NCBI GenBank assembly: GCA_016647705.1
Contig: CM028327.1
Coordinates: 43,030,017-43,094,016 of the forward strand
Direction of reading: 5' to 3'
DNA from: Eucommia ulmoides
Lineage: Eukaryota; Streptophyta; Magnoliopsida; Garryales; Eucommiaceae
DNA: 64,000 nucleotides
Of this stretch, positions 1 to 11,859 are shown one piece after another (position 1 is the first letter of the stretch; each line of letters begins with the position of its first letter). The notes beneath the pieces are model-generated. The model searched no databases. It was not told the origin of the DNA and was given only the letters and a program-made list of their open reading frames with translations. The translations under genes and the position numbers were made by a program.

Positions 1-554
1 ATTCCCTCCGTCGTAGAGACAACCATCATCTGGAACTAGATTCGGAAGGTCTGCTGCTGCCGCCTATTCCAACCATGACCAGCATCGAGAGCCGTCCTAC
101 AAAGCTTTGCTACAGTTCTATTTAAGCCACCATCACCATCGAGAACCACCAAGTCAAAATCAGATTTGGAAGCCCTACAGTCGTCATAGAAGTCCAGCCC
201 CCAAACCATATCCACCAATTTTCCTGTTGTGCTTTATGAACTTCTCTGTATGTACGTTGTTGTCGCCACTCTCCACCACCACCTTCCTTCACCTCCAGGC
301 ATCCGATGCATCCACATCTGTCACTCGTCCAGATCCGTGGCTCCATCCAGATCTCCTCTGGCGGTACATGGGAGTGGGGGATGGGTTTGTGAATTCCAAG
401 GTTGATGGGTATTATTAGATCAATGATGTGTGGGGTTTTGGTGGTGGATGGTTGTGGGTGGCAGTGCAAAGAGAGAGGAAATAGAAGAGTAAGAAGATGA
501 ACACTGTTGTAGGAGGAAGGGATGGCAAGATCAGGTGGCAACGGTGCGACAGAG
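1..554. other. Unassigned sequence left of the gene remnant
   Basis: Open reading frames exist on both strands here, but none gives a recognisable protein and their compositions are biased (Pro/His/Trp-rich). The earlier exons expected for the gene remnant that begins near 555 are not visible, so this may be intron or foreign sequence. No repeat or RNA gene was recognised. Confidence 0.4.
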
Positions 555-1720
555 GTTCTGATAAAGCGCTATGTTTTTCTTGCCCAGCATCTGATCTTCC
601 CCACCGTGCCACTTACATCGGCGTACGAGGTAGCTCAAACGTAACCGTGTGCTGTATCACATTCTACACCAGTGATGAAGTTCTTGTTTATTTGTCCATT
701 TCCATAGATATTTTTGTCGCTGCAATATTGACTTTGGACTGTTTTTAAGAGAGCACTTTCCTTCAACTTACTAGTATTAAACACTTCTTTCCCTCATCAC
801 CCCCTGGTTTAGGCATAAATGTACCAGTAATATATGCATGTTATTGCAGTGAACTGAAGGAAACCAGAAAAGAACGAGATGATCTGCCATTTATTGTATC
901 TTAACAATTTAAAATTCTGTTTCCATTACTTAAGCAGAAGGTGTTTGGTATTTTTTCTTAATAATAAATTAGAGTTGTATTGTTCTCCTTATTACCAGGT
1001 GGTATTGCTGAAACTCCTTGTCCCTGCAAATGTATCTCGGATAGATATCATATGCCACATTGTTATACAGCTTTAGAGGAGTTGATATACACATTTGGAA
1101 GGCCTTGGTTGTTTGGTTTTCTGCTTTTAGGTCTCCTCATCTTGTTAGCATTGGTGCTAAGTGTCACGGGCCGAGCCTTTTGAGGCTAGAAAGTGGACCG
1201 TGCGGTGCTAACTAGGGGATCGCCTAGTAGCAAGCCTGAAGATCAAAAGATCTTGAATAGCAGAAGCGGTTTCAATAGCAATGAGTTTCCCTACAACAAC
1301 ACATGTCGATAATGTAGAGAAGAATATAATTACAATAACAACAACAATTGTATTAATATCAATTGCACAAATGAAATTTGTTGGTGTTGATGAATTAGCA
1401 GGACCTGCTCCCACACATCATAGTTCTGAAATAGATCATTCCTTCCCTTTCTTGGAGTCACTCGATGAGGTCTTGTTTATGCCATTTTTTTAGCCATGCT
1501 GAATGTATCTTAGTCAACTAATGTTGCAGATCCATATTCTTCCCTCCTCCATCCAAGTTTAATTGGAATGCTAACTTATGTCCAACTTTTAGGTTTTGGA
1601 GACCAACAGAGTCGAGGAGTCACAGAGTCATGTACACAGAATGTACTTCCTCGGTTCAAATATGTTTAGCGAACGATGGAAACTTCCTCATACACCTCCA
1701 GAACAAATTAAAGAGATTGT
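555..1720 (+). pseudogene. Exon remnant of plant glycine-rich/cysteine-rich membrane protein (At4g32920/At5g11700 family)
   Basis: Three exon-sized blocks translate to the conserved juxtamembrane part of this plant family. Block 1 (about 555-629) gives ALCFSCPASDLPHRATYIGV and ends at a GT donor. Block 2 (from 999, after an AG acceptor) gives GGIAETPCPCKCISDRYHMP, then ALEELIYTF and a hydrophobic transmembrane stretch LLLGLLILLALVLSV. The exon resumes at 1365 with QMKFVGVDEL and FPFLESLDE, ending at a donor after 1469. Block 3 (1593-1720) encodes ESQSHVHRMYFLG and HTPPEQIKEIV and ends at GTAAGT. An insert of about 199 bp (1166-1364) without GT-AG borders interrupts block 2 and brings a stop. 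The next conserved exon (family FVDEINAIAAYQWW) is not found before GatC, so the gene is truncated as well as interrupted. Splice phases still match across introns, which argues for a decayed gene and not a retrocopy. The molecular function of the family is unknown to me. Confidence 0.85.
1166..1364. other. Foreign insert inside a gene-remnant exon
   Basis: The coding sequence runs LSV before 1166 and resumes with AQMKF at 1365. The family reads LSVARMKF, so about 199 bp has been added at one codon boundary. It is not an intron: there is no GT donor and no AG acceptor at the joins. It starts in a GC-rich stretch (CGGGCCGAGCC) and ends AT-rich. No clear target duplication or inverted termini were found, so its family is unknown. 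Confidence 0.55.
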
Positions 1721-2905
1721 GTAAGTCTGCCTTTAGCATATGTTTCTATAGTACTTTTGTTATTTCCTAAGTTTATGGTGATTAGTCATTTCTACTGGTG
1801 CCCAATGTTTTTCGTCACAATTTGGTTACAAATCAAATTTTGCATTTGTTCTTCTGCCTTCTAAAATTCTGGATTAGTTGTTCCCTTGCCCCTTGCTATC
1901 TCAGACTAGGGATGATTGATACAAGTAGAGATAATGAGAAAAAGAGGGGTACTTAGCCCCAACAAAAGAAAAAGAAAAGAAATTTTAGGGGTGGGGGTTG
2001 AAGGAAGACGGATAGATAGTTTTGAGGATTGTTTGATATGTGTAACCCTTCTAGTGTAGTTTCCTGTGATGTGTATATCAAATGGGAAACTGGCATATGT
2101 TATAAGTTCCTCTGATTTTGTATAACTCCCCGATTTCCCTCTGAATTATAGTTTTGCATACCAGATGCAACTCCTGCAATGATGTATGTTTAAATTACTA
2201 ATATGGTTTCGTTGTAGAGCCCCCATATTTTGTAACTGGTTACATTTTTTCACTACTCAATAAACCTATTTTTGTAGCATAAGTTGGAATGCTCGTACGA
2301 GTGTGCATAATTCTGTGCTAAAGGCATGACTCATTGGGGTGGCATGTTTTTTCTAATAAGACCCGCTATATGGAGGTAATCTTAGGGCATGGTTTGCTGA
2401 GATCCGGATGAAACTGAGTTATTCTTTTCAATTCAAAAAGAAAAAAGGATTTTATATCATACTTGACATTCCAAGAAGGGTGATCATGGGTAATTCATAA
2501 AGGTCCTGAATGCATGCTTCATCACATCCCAAACACATCCAACGAACAAAACACAGTGAATGAATTAATGATCAGCCTGCCTGCATGCATGCTTCATCAC
2601 AGCATGTATACTCAACACAGCAAAAACAGTACACAAATGTACAGATTTAAAGTTACCGAAGCAATGGGAAGAGGTAAATCTTTGCAACGTTAGATGAAGT
2701 CCAAGTTGGCCCTTGATGATGGTTTGGGGGTCTTCACCAACATTTCATTTCATGCAGAAAAATGGAGCTCCTGCTTCGTAAATTAATTTCTGATAAAAAA
2801 ACAGTGAGTTCCTCGATCAATTAAAACACACTAAAATAAAAGTTCCAATCTTAAAACAACTCTTACTCAAATGGTATTTCTAAGGCATAATCCTGATGTA
2901 AATAT
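1721..2905. other. AT-rich spacer between gene remnant and GatC
   Basis: Begins with an intron-like GTAAGT at 1721. No further exon of the upstream family and no other coding sequence is recognised. A short imperfect repeat (GCATGCTTCATCACA) occurs near 2514 and 2589. Part of 2650-2830 could be GatC 3' flank. Confidence 0.4.
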
Positions 2906-3279
2906 GGGCCCGTTCAGTGCATTTGAATAAGGAATTTGATAAATTCATAGAACTTAAAAATGAAGACTTTAAATTTGAATTTTAAAATTCCATCATTTGA
3001 AAATTTGTTGTTTGATTATATTTTTTGAAAATTAAAATTTTAAGGATGTAATTTCACTTTGAGATGGAGCTGTATACCTCAATTGTATGAATTTACAAAA
3101 ACACTTCTCTTTAAGAGGTATTTTGAGACACCATTTTATCCACTTCAAACTCTTTCGCAATTCTATAGAATTTTACAAATTCCTTTATAAAGAAGCCAAA
3201 TAAGGAATTTAAAATTATGAATTTCTAAAACTCCTTATCAAAATGAAATGCTCTTCCAAAATCCTTTAAAAACACACCC
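2906..3279. mobile_element. MITE, probably Tourist/PIF-Harbinger-like
   Basis: A stretch of about 374 bp whose left part (TTTGAATAAGGAATTTGAT) and the reverse complement of its right part (TTTTGATAAGGAGTTTTAG) match as degenerate inverted repeats. The outer ends are GGGCCCGTT and the complement of CACACCC. It is AT-rich and has no coding capacity. It lies about 105 bp past the GatC stop codon, so it may be in or near the 3' UTR. The ends are imperfect and the target duplication is not clear. Confidence 0.5.
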
Positions 3280-3383
3280 TTAATGTTTAAAAAAGGGCAT
3301 ATTACATACTGCGAATATTCGTGGAAGCTTTAAAAGGTGAAGTTACCCTTCAAGATGGAAGAAAAGTTACCTTAATTTTTTTA

Positions 3384-5359
3384 TCACTCTTTGTTCAAGA
3401 TTTTGGGAACCTTGATATATGGCTCCTCATAGTTTGGGACAGCATGTATCATGGCTTCCCTGTTGAATGAATGAAAAAACTTAGATTTTGAACAATTATA
3501 ATTCTTCTCATTCAACATCAAAGCTCCAACGTGGCATGATGAAAAAGGAAAAAGAAAAAACAGAAACACTTCCATACTCATTCTCAAATATTTCAGGCAA
3601 ATCATCACGCAGATCTTCACCTTCAGTATCTGTAACACAACAATGAATTCAGGTTCAACGCTAACATTTTCGGTCCTTTCAGTTTGAGAACTTCAAACTG
3701 GTATCAAATGCGTGTAAACAAAACTCATTTGTTGTGCGCGTTGTACAACAAAGATACAACGCTTGGTGAGTAGTTAAAAAACACCAAAACCAACATTTTC
3801 GGTGCTTTCAGTTTACGGTAGCTGGTCTCCTCAAGATGTCTTAAGTACCTGCTCTAATGGCTGGCTCTACAGTCTGAAGATCAACAGCCTGAAGTTGCCC
3901 AAACCTATTCCATAGAAACCGAAACACAACATTAATGATTCTGAATTAGAAACTGAGAGTTGTAAAATAGCCCTAGAGTCATAAGAGATGATTTAAAATC
4001 TATGGTAGCTGATGAAAAGCAATGGTGATCCAATTCACAGATCAAAGACCAGATTAATTACTGATAGTGGAAATAAAATGTTAAACGCCATTACGTGGTA
4101 TTTCATAACAAATGCAATCATACTAACAATTGTCAACATAAATCTAATCTAAACCTGCATATAGATTAGTGAAAAAAATCTTAAACAAAATTTGCTCAAG
4201 ACTCATTCACAAGGAAAGATTTCAAAGCTAACTTATCCTTGATTAGGTTCTAACATGAAGTAGCAAAGATCGTTAACAAAAGAAAGGTGTCATTTAATCT
4301 AGCGTAAGATGATTGAAAAAAAAAATTTACACTTGGGTAAACAAGATGAAAACCCCACATCTGCAAGTAGAAGTGATTAAAACCACTTCAAGCAAAACTA
4401 CAACAGTGTTTGCACGTGACTACATTCACTTTGAAATGGAATATTATGACTGAAATGGCCAATTTTGTAGTATATGTAAGAAATATACAAAGTTGTAAAC
4501 GCAAATTACAATCATTGCCCCCAACCATTATATTACCCCATATAAGACAAATCATACACATACTTCAACATAAATTACAAACATGTCTCACAACCAAAAT
4601 TTCTTGTGTTGAATCAATAACACACTTATCTTACTTTAGATTTGTTAGTTCATAGCTTAAAACTTTGTCAGCGCGTGTTTTATGCTCTATTATATACTCA
4701 CCTGGTTTCAAACCAGGTAAAGGAGGAAGGTTGTCTTTGGTAGCTAACAACCAAAATAAAACTTTGTTACAACTGTGTGCAAGTTTGTGTACCTACAGAA
4801 CCCATCTTATGTATTTGTATATGTGTGCAAACACATACAAACATACATACAATATACAGAACCTCCACGAAACAAAATACATGGAAGCTTTATCTTAATT
4901 GGATGTGTATCATGCAGACAGAAGAGAGAGAAGTGAATACCAGTCCACGACCTGCTGAATTTTGGGAGCAAATTCTTTAATCTATACATACAAATAAACA
5001 AAATCATCAAGCAGGCACAACATTGATCAATATATTAGCACGGACGCACGCACGCATGTATTTGAGAGTGAAAGAATCAGTGTTTATACTTCACGTGGAG
5101 TGAGGGAGATGCGAGCGGTTCCAGCCAAATGAGCTACATCCGGGGGCTCAAGGCCGGACCTGGCAACATAGAATCGAGCATTATTCCTTTGTATCAGCAC
5201 TTTTGACAAACTGCTTTTAGTGTAGCTGAAAACAGCATCTCGATCTACTATTGTTGTTCCTCTAAAAACAAGTAAAGCTTTGGTCCTCATCTTTGTAGCA
5301 TTATGCCTAAACCCTAAACCAAAAGCGCTTCTTATTGGGATCAACAATCCGCACTCCAT
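3384..5359 (-). CDS. GATC: Glutamyl-tRNA(Gln) amidotransferase subunit C, chloroplastic/mitochondrial (five exons)
   Basis: Coding exons on the minus strand are 5090-5359, 4941-4981, 3849-3904, 3578-3629 and 3384-3459 (495 nt, 164 codons plus TGA). All four introns have GT-AG borders and the phases join exactly. Exon 1 holds a basic N-terminal extension of about 70 residues, then LEPPDVAHLAGTARISLTPR, the start of the GatC fold. Exon 2 has EFAPKIQQVVDW, exon 3 FGQLQAVDLQTVEPAIRA, exon 4 EDLRDDLPEIFE, and exon 5 ends EEPYIKVPKILNKE, the signature GatC C-terminus. GatC stabilises GatA and GatB in the GatCAB complex, which converts Glu-tRNA(Gln) to Gln-tRNA(Gln) in plastids and mitochondria; the extension is presumably a targeting peptide. 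The first ATG sits in a good context (ACAATGG). A second in-frame Met (codon at 5288-5290, residue 24, MRTKALL) is an alternative start. The length is close to plant GatC (about 155 residues). No disabling change was seen. Confidence 0.93.
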
Positions 5360-5513
5360 TGTTGTTTATTTATTGCGTTTCAACGACTCCTATCCAAGAA
5401 GACAACTATGAGTAACCATTAGGATCGAACGGATGGGAAAAAAATAAAAAATAAATGAAAAACATTATAACACTAAAGACAAGAGATGAGAATAGATGAG
5501 ACCCGTTTGCTTA
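5360..5513 (-). promoter_or_regulatory. GatC 5' flank (truncated by MITE insertion)
   Basis: Only about 154 bp separate the GatC start codon from the first Tourist-like MITE, so the native upstream region is short or displaced. No clear TATA box was assigned. Any 5' UTR or promoter use of the MITE sequence is inference. Confidence 0.35.
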
Positions 5514-6099
5514 GGCTCCGTTTGGTTGGTGTTCCCAATCCAACCCAAAAATTTTGGGTTTAATTTTTGTGAACGCATTTAGCAAACACAAAACTCAACC
5601 CAACTCAACCCAAAAAATAAGAATTGATTCTCAAAATCCTAAAGAAACCAGAAAAAAAAAAAAGTTGTTTCTTTTTGTACCTAAAAAATTCAACCCAAAG
5701 TTCTCAACTTCCGTCTTCATCTGTCGGCCGGCCACCACCATCCGCCGCCGTCCGCCGCCTCCCGACACTGTCCGGCGACCGTCCGGCTTGCCGGCGTCCA
5801 CCTCCGGTGACCGCCACCGCCTACTGGCAACCGTCGCCGGCACCTCCGCTGCCTGCCGGCCGTCTGGCCACCGTTTGACACCGCCGGCACCGCCGCCAAA
5901 CACAAAATAAAAATTCAAAAAAAAAAAAATTAGTTTTAGGATAAAATCGTTACCAAACACATTCTGTTCTCAGCACAAACAAGAATTGTCGTTACCAAAC
6001 GCAATTTTGTTCCCAAAATTCTCAACCCAACCCAATTCAACTCAACTCAACCCATTCCAGTTGGGTTCAGAAAAGTGGAAACACTAACCAAACGCCGCC
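5514..6099. mobile_element. Tourist-like (PIF/Harbinger) MITE, copy 1, with GC-rich core
   Basis: A 586-bp element flanked by TTA on both sides (5511-5513 and 6100-6102), the duplication typical of PIF/Harbinger. Left end GGCTCCGTTTGGTTGGTGTT pairs with the reverse complement of the right end (GGCGGCGTTTGGTTAGTGTT). The arms are rich in CAACCCAACCC. The core (about 5700-5890) is a run of GCC/CCG triplets that yields spurious Pro/Arg-rich frames. No transposase is present. Confidence 0.85.
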
Positions 6100-6102
6100 T
6101 TA

Positions 6103-6714
6103 GTGTTCCCAACCAAACCCAACCCAAAAATTATGAGTTTGATTTTTGGGAACGCGTTTGTCAAATATAAAACTCAACTCAACCCAATCCAACTCAAAAA
6201 ATAGGAATTGATTCTCAAAATGTTAAGGAAATGAGAAATAAATTTTTTTTATTTTTTTTTTTTGCGCCCAAAAAACTCAATCCAAAATTCTCAACTCCAG
6301 CCACCGTTCGACGACCACCTGCCGTTGGTCATCGTCCACCGCCGTCGGCCGGCAACCTGCACCGCCCACTTCCGGCGACCATCGCCAGACACCATGCGTC
6401 GCCGCCGGCCATCGTCTGGCCACTACCGCCGTCGCCGGCGTCCGGCGGTCCGCCCACAGTCTGACACCACTGCCGGCGTTCGACCACCGGCTGGCCGTCG
6501 CCAACCGCCGCCAAACACAAAAAAAAAAAATCAAAAAAAAAAATTTAGTTTTAGGATACAACCGTTACCAAACACATTCTGTTCTCAGCACAAAATAAAA
6601 ATTGTTGTTACTAAACGAATTATGTTCCCAAAATTCTCAACCCAACCCAATTCAACTCAACCCAACTCATTCCAGTTGGGTTTAGAAAAGTGGGAACACT
6701 AACCAAACGCCACC
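6103..6714. mobile_element. Tourist-like MITE, copy 2, abutting copy 1
   Basis: A second copy with the same arms and a similar but not identical GC-rich core (about 6295-6510). It begins GTGTTCCCAACCAAACCC directly after the right TTA of copy 1, so the first dozen bases of its left terminus are absent. The right end (AACCAAACGCCACC) is followed by TAA. The internal divergence shows this is not a very recent duplication. Confidence 0.8.
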
Positions 6715-7489
6715 TAAATTACCAATGGTTGCATATATATATATATATACACACACAATTGTCTATAAGCACTCGGTGATTGTCCATAATTAGATCCATT
6801 GATTTATCTTATTCATCATTTTTTGGGCGCTTAATTTATGCTACAAATATGAAGGGATGATAATAAAACCAAGAATAAATAGTGAATCTTAGTGAAATAT
6901 GTATTCCAGCAGCTGCAGCATACATGTCATCTATCTGAACCTATATTCATGTCCATATCTAATGAATCAAACCTCATTTTGGCCATGAATTAAAGAGAAG
7001 CAGACTGACAATCTTATCTAATTAATCGAAATCCTCCCTTTATTTCTACTCGATTTACAAATCTCAATTTTTTATTTTATTTTTTAATCAAACACCCATT
7101 TTCATAATAGATATTTGTATGGATCCCAATAGATAAGCTCAAACATTAAAACACCCATTTAATTATTTATATTTTGAGAAAACCCCATGTTTGCATTTCA
7201 CACGCACTCACGAGAGAGATGGAAGAATTGTTGATGTATTTTTAGAATCATCAATCAAGCTAAAGAAGGAAAATTCCACCAAATTCCTTCATTGAAATTT
7301 TCTATTTCTACTTCTCATCAATCAAGATAAAGAAGGAAAATTCCACCAAATTCCATATTAATATCTAATTTTTTTATGATTATTATCAATATTTTAGATA
7401 ATAATAAAAGAATTTACAAAATTACAACCTTGCAATTCTCAAATTATTGAAATATTAATGTACAACAACTTAAACAATAACAATGTTGG
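6715..7489. other. AT-rich spacer with a short direct repeat
   Basis: Contains a (TA)n tract near 6731-6748 and a direct repeat of about 40 bp (ATCAATCAAG, AAAGAAGGAAAATTCCACC) at about 7250-7290 and 7317-7357. No gene recognised. Confidence 0.4.
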
Positions 7490-10400
7490 GGAAGAAGATG
7501 AAATTTCAAAACAAGACTATAGGTGTGATTTTTTTGCTACACAACAAATAATTCAAGAAATTTTACTGTACAGTAAGTTTTTTACAAAATTCTATTGTAT
7601 AGTAATCTTTTTCACCAAATATTAATGTATAGTAACTTTTCACGAACATTACGGTGTAGCAAAATTTTAATTTTCTAGTTCGTTACGGTAATACTTTTAA
7701 GAGTACGGTGCCAAAGTACATTGACTCAATTTTACCAATAACCTGAGATGAAATTCCTAACCAACCATAGTTTCAAAAAAACAAATTCCTAATTTATGAA
7801 GAACCAATTGTTTAAAAAAACTAATATAATTTTGATACTAGTTTTTTGAAAAAATCTAGTTCTTCATAAATTAGAGAAACATGAAATTGAACCAGTGCCA
7901 TATTAATTCTCTTTTGGGGTTCAATATTCCAAGTCTCCCTTTTTGGAAGGTCAATGGAACTTTGAGTGGTTTGAATCCGAAATTGAACTAGTGCCTACAA
8001 TGACTCAATTTTTACCAACTAGTTCTTCAACTGTTATTAGTTTCCAAACCCTGGCCAGTAGTTTCAAATTCATAAACTAACTATAATTTTTGATGATTTT
8101 AGATAATAATCAAAGAATTCACAAAATTACAACCTTGCAATTCCCAAATTGTTGAAATTTTAATGTACAACAACTGAAAATGTTAGGGAAGAAGAGAAAA
8201 TTTCAAAACAAGACTATATGTGTGATTTTTTTGCTACATAGTAAATAATTCAATAACTCAAACATCAAAAAATGAAAAGGAAGTATATAGAAAATTCAAA
8301 TCATGAATTCACTATCAATTTTTGCTGCACAGTAATTATTTCCAACAAACCCACATCACCTATGAAAAGAATCAAGGGAAAATTCAAAACAAGACTTCAA
8401 TTATGGATTTTTGCTACACAGTAACTATCTCAACAACTCACATATCAAAACAATGAAAAGGAAGAATATGAAAAATTCAAATCAAGAATTCAACATCGAT
8501 TTTTACTACACTTTATTAAACATCAATTTTTGCCACACAGTAATTATTTTTTTCAACAACCCCACATCAAAATGAAAAATAACAAGATGTTTAATCCAAA
8601 ACAAGACTCAATTGTGGATTTTTGCTACATAGTAGAAATATCAATAAATCAAACATTAACAATAAAAGAAGAAGATGGATATTCAAACCAAGAATTCAAG
8701 ATCTAGTTTTGCTACACCTACACAATAACTATTTTTTCAACAACCCACATTGACAATGAAAAGTAACATGATGTTAATCCAAAACAAGACTTCAATGATT
8801 GATTTTTACTACACAGTAAAAATCTCATTAAATTAAATATCAACAAGAATGGTAAGATGATGAAAATGCAAACCAAAAACGGTGAAGTAGTAGACGAGAT
8901 GGACGACGACGGTGTTGGTAATGGACGGCGACGACGCTGGTAATGGACGAGATCGGTGCTTGGAATCAACGGCGATGGCATTGCAGTAGCAACGCTAGCA
9001 ACGGTGTTTACACCAACAGACAACCGCGACAAGATGCTTCTCTGGAGGATAAAGAACCCTTCACTGCTAAGAAATTATTGTTGCAGAAGAAAAATGGTTG
9101 CTTCCCTGGTTGATTTCCAATTTTGATTGAAGTTTTCCCCCCTAAAACTAGACTTCTTCATGCGCCTCTCCTCCTTGGGTGAAACTACACATTAAATATC
9201 TCAAAGAATTCAAAGAATTGATTTTTACTGTATAGTAACCAAATCCAAGAACATACATATACAACAAATGAAATTGAAGAGAGTATCAAACGGAAAAAAT
9301 CAAAAAATTGGAACACTGGAATTATACTGTACATTAACTAATTCAAGAGACGAAATATCACCAATTTCTAGTTAATATTCAATGCTAAAAATTACTCAAA
9401 TAAATGCTAATTCAAAACACGATTTCTTTTGCGGAATTTTTCTACACAGTAACTATCCAAATAACTCACCACATCAACATGCAAAAGATGTGTAGCAAAA
9501 ATCCACAATTGAAATGGATAATATGAAAATTTAAATCAAGAATTCAATAATTGATTTTTGCTACACATTAACTTTTTCAAACGACCCACATCAACTATGA
9601 AGAGGAACAAGAGGTTAATACAAAACAAGAATTCAATATTTGATTTTTAATAAACATTAACTATTTTTTTCAACAACTATCACATCAACTATGAAAAGGA
9701 TCAAGATGGAAATTCAAAACCAAGAATTTAATGAGGGATTTTGGCTGCACATTAACATTCTCAACAACCAAACATCAACAATAAAAAAGCGGAAGAGGGA
9801 AATTCAAAAATCCAAGGTGACAATATGTGATTTTTGCTACACATTAAATATTGTAATAAACCAAACATCACCAATAAGATGGAAAAGAACCAAGATTTCA
9901 TTTCAATTGTGAATGTTTGCTATACAGTAAGTATCTAAAGAAATTAAACATCAACAATGGAAAGTAACTAAATGTAACTTCAAACAAGAATTCAACATAG
10001 AATTTTTGCTATACAGTAAATTTTTCAGCCACCCACATCAACTATAAAGAGGAACAACATGTTAATACAAAAAAAGAATTTAATATTCAATTTTTAATAC
10101 ACAACAACTATTTTTTTCAACAACTCATATCAACTATGAAAAGAATCAAGATGAAAATTCAAAACTAAGAATTTAATGAGTGATTTTGGCTACACATTAA
10201 CAATCTCTAAAACCAAACATTAATAATGAAAAAGCGGGAGAAGGCAATTCGAAAATCCAAGATGACAATATGTGATTTTTGCTACACATTAAATACACAT
10301 TAATTTTTTCATCACAATAACAATTTGATTAAGAACTACACATCAACAGTGAAAAGTAACAAATTGTGAATAAAAAACAAGTCTTCAGTTCGTGATTTTT

Positions 10401-11850
10401 GTTACACAGTAATAATCTTTATAAATCAAACATTTGCCTTTTACTATACATTAACTAAATATCAATTCTATACCACAGTTATAATCTCTATAAATCTAAA
10501 GAAAGACCAAAGCAGAGTGGACGACATCACATTTCACAGAGCAGAAAATATTATTTCTACATCAAGTAAAACATAATCATTCTTATGATCAAAACTAATT
10601 GATGGACAATAATATTTAATGCACAGTAATGTTACTGCACAGTAATTTTTAATGCACTGTGAAGTAATAGTATTGCACAACAACCCCAAAGAACGTGGGG
10701 GGAGGGGGATGATCATATGAACATGTACAATGTGGGGGAAGAACAAGATAATTCAAAACGTTCCAAATATCGATTTTTTACATCATAGTAATATTTGATC
10801 AACAATCCCACATCAATTTTTGTTACACAATAGTTTTTTCTCGACAAACTCACATAAAAAATAAAAAATAACAAACTGTTTAATCCAAACAAGGCCTTAC
10901 ATGGATTTTTGGTATGCAGTAAAAATCTCAGTAAAGCAAACATGACCAATGAAAAAGAAGAAGATAGATATTCAAACCAAGAACTCAACATCTACTTTGC
11001 TACACAGTGACTATTCTTTAGACCACCTTTTGCCCTTTTTTTAAGTAGCATGAATTAAACAGTGTATTTGCTACACAATAATTATTTTCTCAACAATCCT
11101 AACAACCCAAACATTACTAATGAGATGGAACCACAACGAAATTCAATAACATGAATTCAATATATAATTTTTACTGCACATTAACCATCTCAACAATTAA
11201 AATATCAACAATAAAGGAGGGAGAGAGAAATTAAAAAATCGAAGACCCCAATTTATGATTTTTGCTACACATTAAAAATCTCAACGGAACCAAAGATCAC
11301 CAACGAGATGAAACCAAAGGGAAATACAAGAAATCGACTTCAAATATGAGATTTTTGCTACACATCAACAATTCTAACAACCCAAACAATAAATATTTCA
11401 AGAAATCAAATATCAACAAAGTTTACAAACTGAAATCACATTGATAAATGAGGTTTAGAATCCGTAATCACTTTAGCAAAATCAAGCATAAACGCACAAC
11501 GAAAATCACAATACATATATACACAAACACCCAAATCAACTATGAACAGGAACAAACCCTTACAGCATTAACTATTTCTTTGAGATCAATTAGGGAGTTT
11601 TACAGCAATCGTTGAACAACAATTGAGCAAAGCTCTTTTGTGCAAGCTGTGAAATTCAAGTACAGGGATAAAAATCAAAATTTTGAAAAGTTTTATAGTT
11701 TATGATTTTTGCTACATATATACATAAACACCCAAATCAACTATGAACACAAACAAACCCCCACATCAAAACTCGCTTATTGCACAACATTAACTATTTC
11801 TTGAGATCAATTGAGGATTTTTACTGCATGATGGTCGCAACGCCCTAAAC
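7490..11850. repeat. Degenerate array of roughly 90-bp units with a TGCTACACAGTAA motif
   Basis: Dozens of copies of GATTTTTGCTACACAGTAAC, or close variants, recur every 80-100 bp (for example near 7535, 8229, 8325, 8406, 8525, 8615, 8706, 8802, 9440, 9556, 9738, 9830, 9913, 10000, 10182, 10275, 10398). Each is followed by a block like TCAACAACCCACATCAAC, ATGAAAAGGAAC and TTCAAAACAAGAATTCAA. Units are diverged, so this is an old array. It is split into two blocks (about 7490-8880 and 9200-11850), each followed by a GC-rich module. A 150-bp segment around 7385-7550 recurs at 8093-8245. No protein is encoded. It may be the internal repeat region of a non-autonomous transposon, or a dispersed minisatellite; no family was recognised. 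Confidence 0.75.
8880..9190. repeat. GC-rich module A closing array block 1
   Basis: A sharp switch from AT-rich array to GACGACGGYGTTGG-type sequence, sharing AACGGCGAT, ACCGCGACAAGATGCTTC and GCGCCTCTCCTCC with the module at 11860-12170. It reads like a 5' UTR or first exon on the minus strand, but no protein family is recognised. Confidence 0.5.
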
Positions 11851-11859
11851 CCTAAAACG

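Noticed and set aside
122-541. 139-codon minus-strand frame at the left edge
   Set aside because: No recognisable domain and biased Pro/Trp/His composition; overlaps other frames of equal quality.
1166-1364. Interpretation as a normal intron of the gene remnant
   Set aside because: There is no GT or AG at the joins, whereas the neighbouring introns have perfect borders.
3384-5359. GatC read as a pseudogene because no single frame covers it
   Set aside because: Four GT-AG introns with matching phases restore a full 164-residue protein with the family N- and C-terminal motifs.
5554-6702. Long Pro/Arg-rich open frames on both strands
   Set aside because: They fall in the GC-rich cores of two MITE copies, are open on both strands because of GCC-type triplets, and match no protein.
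7490-11850. CRISPR array
   Set aside because: Units are diverged, repeat and spacer are not separable, and the window is plant nuclear DNA; no cas genes.
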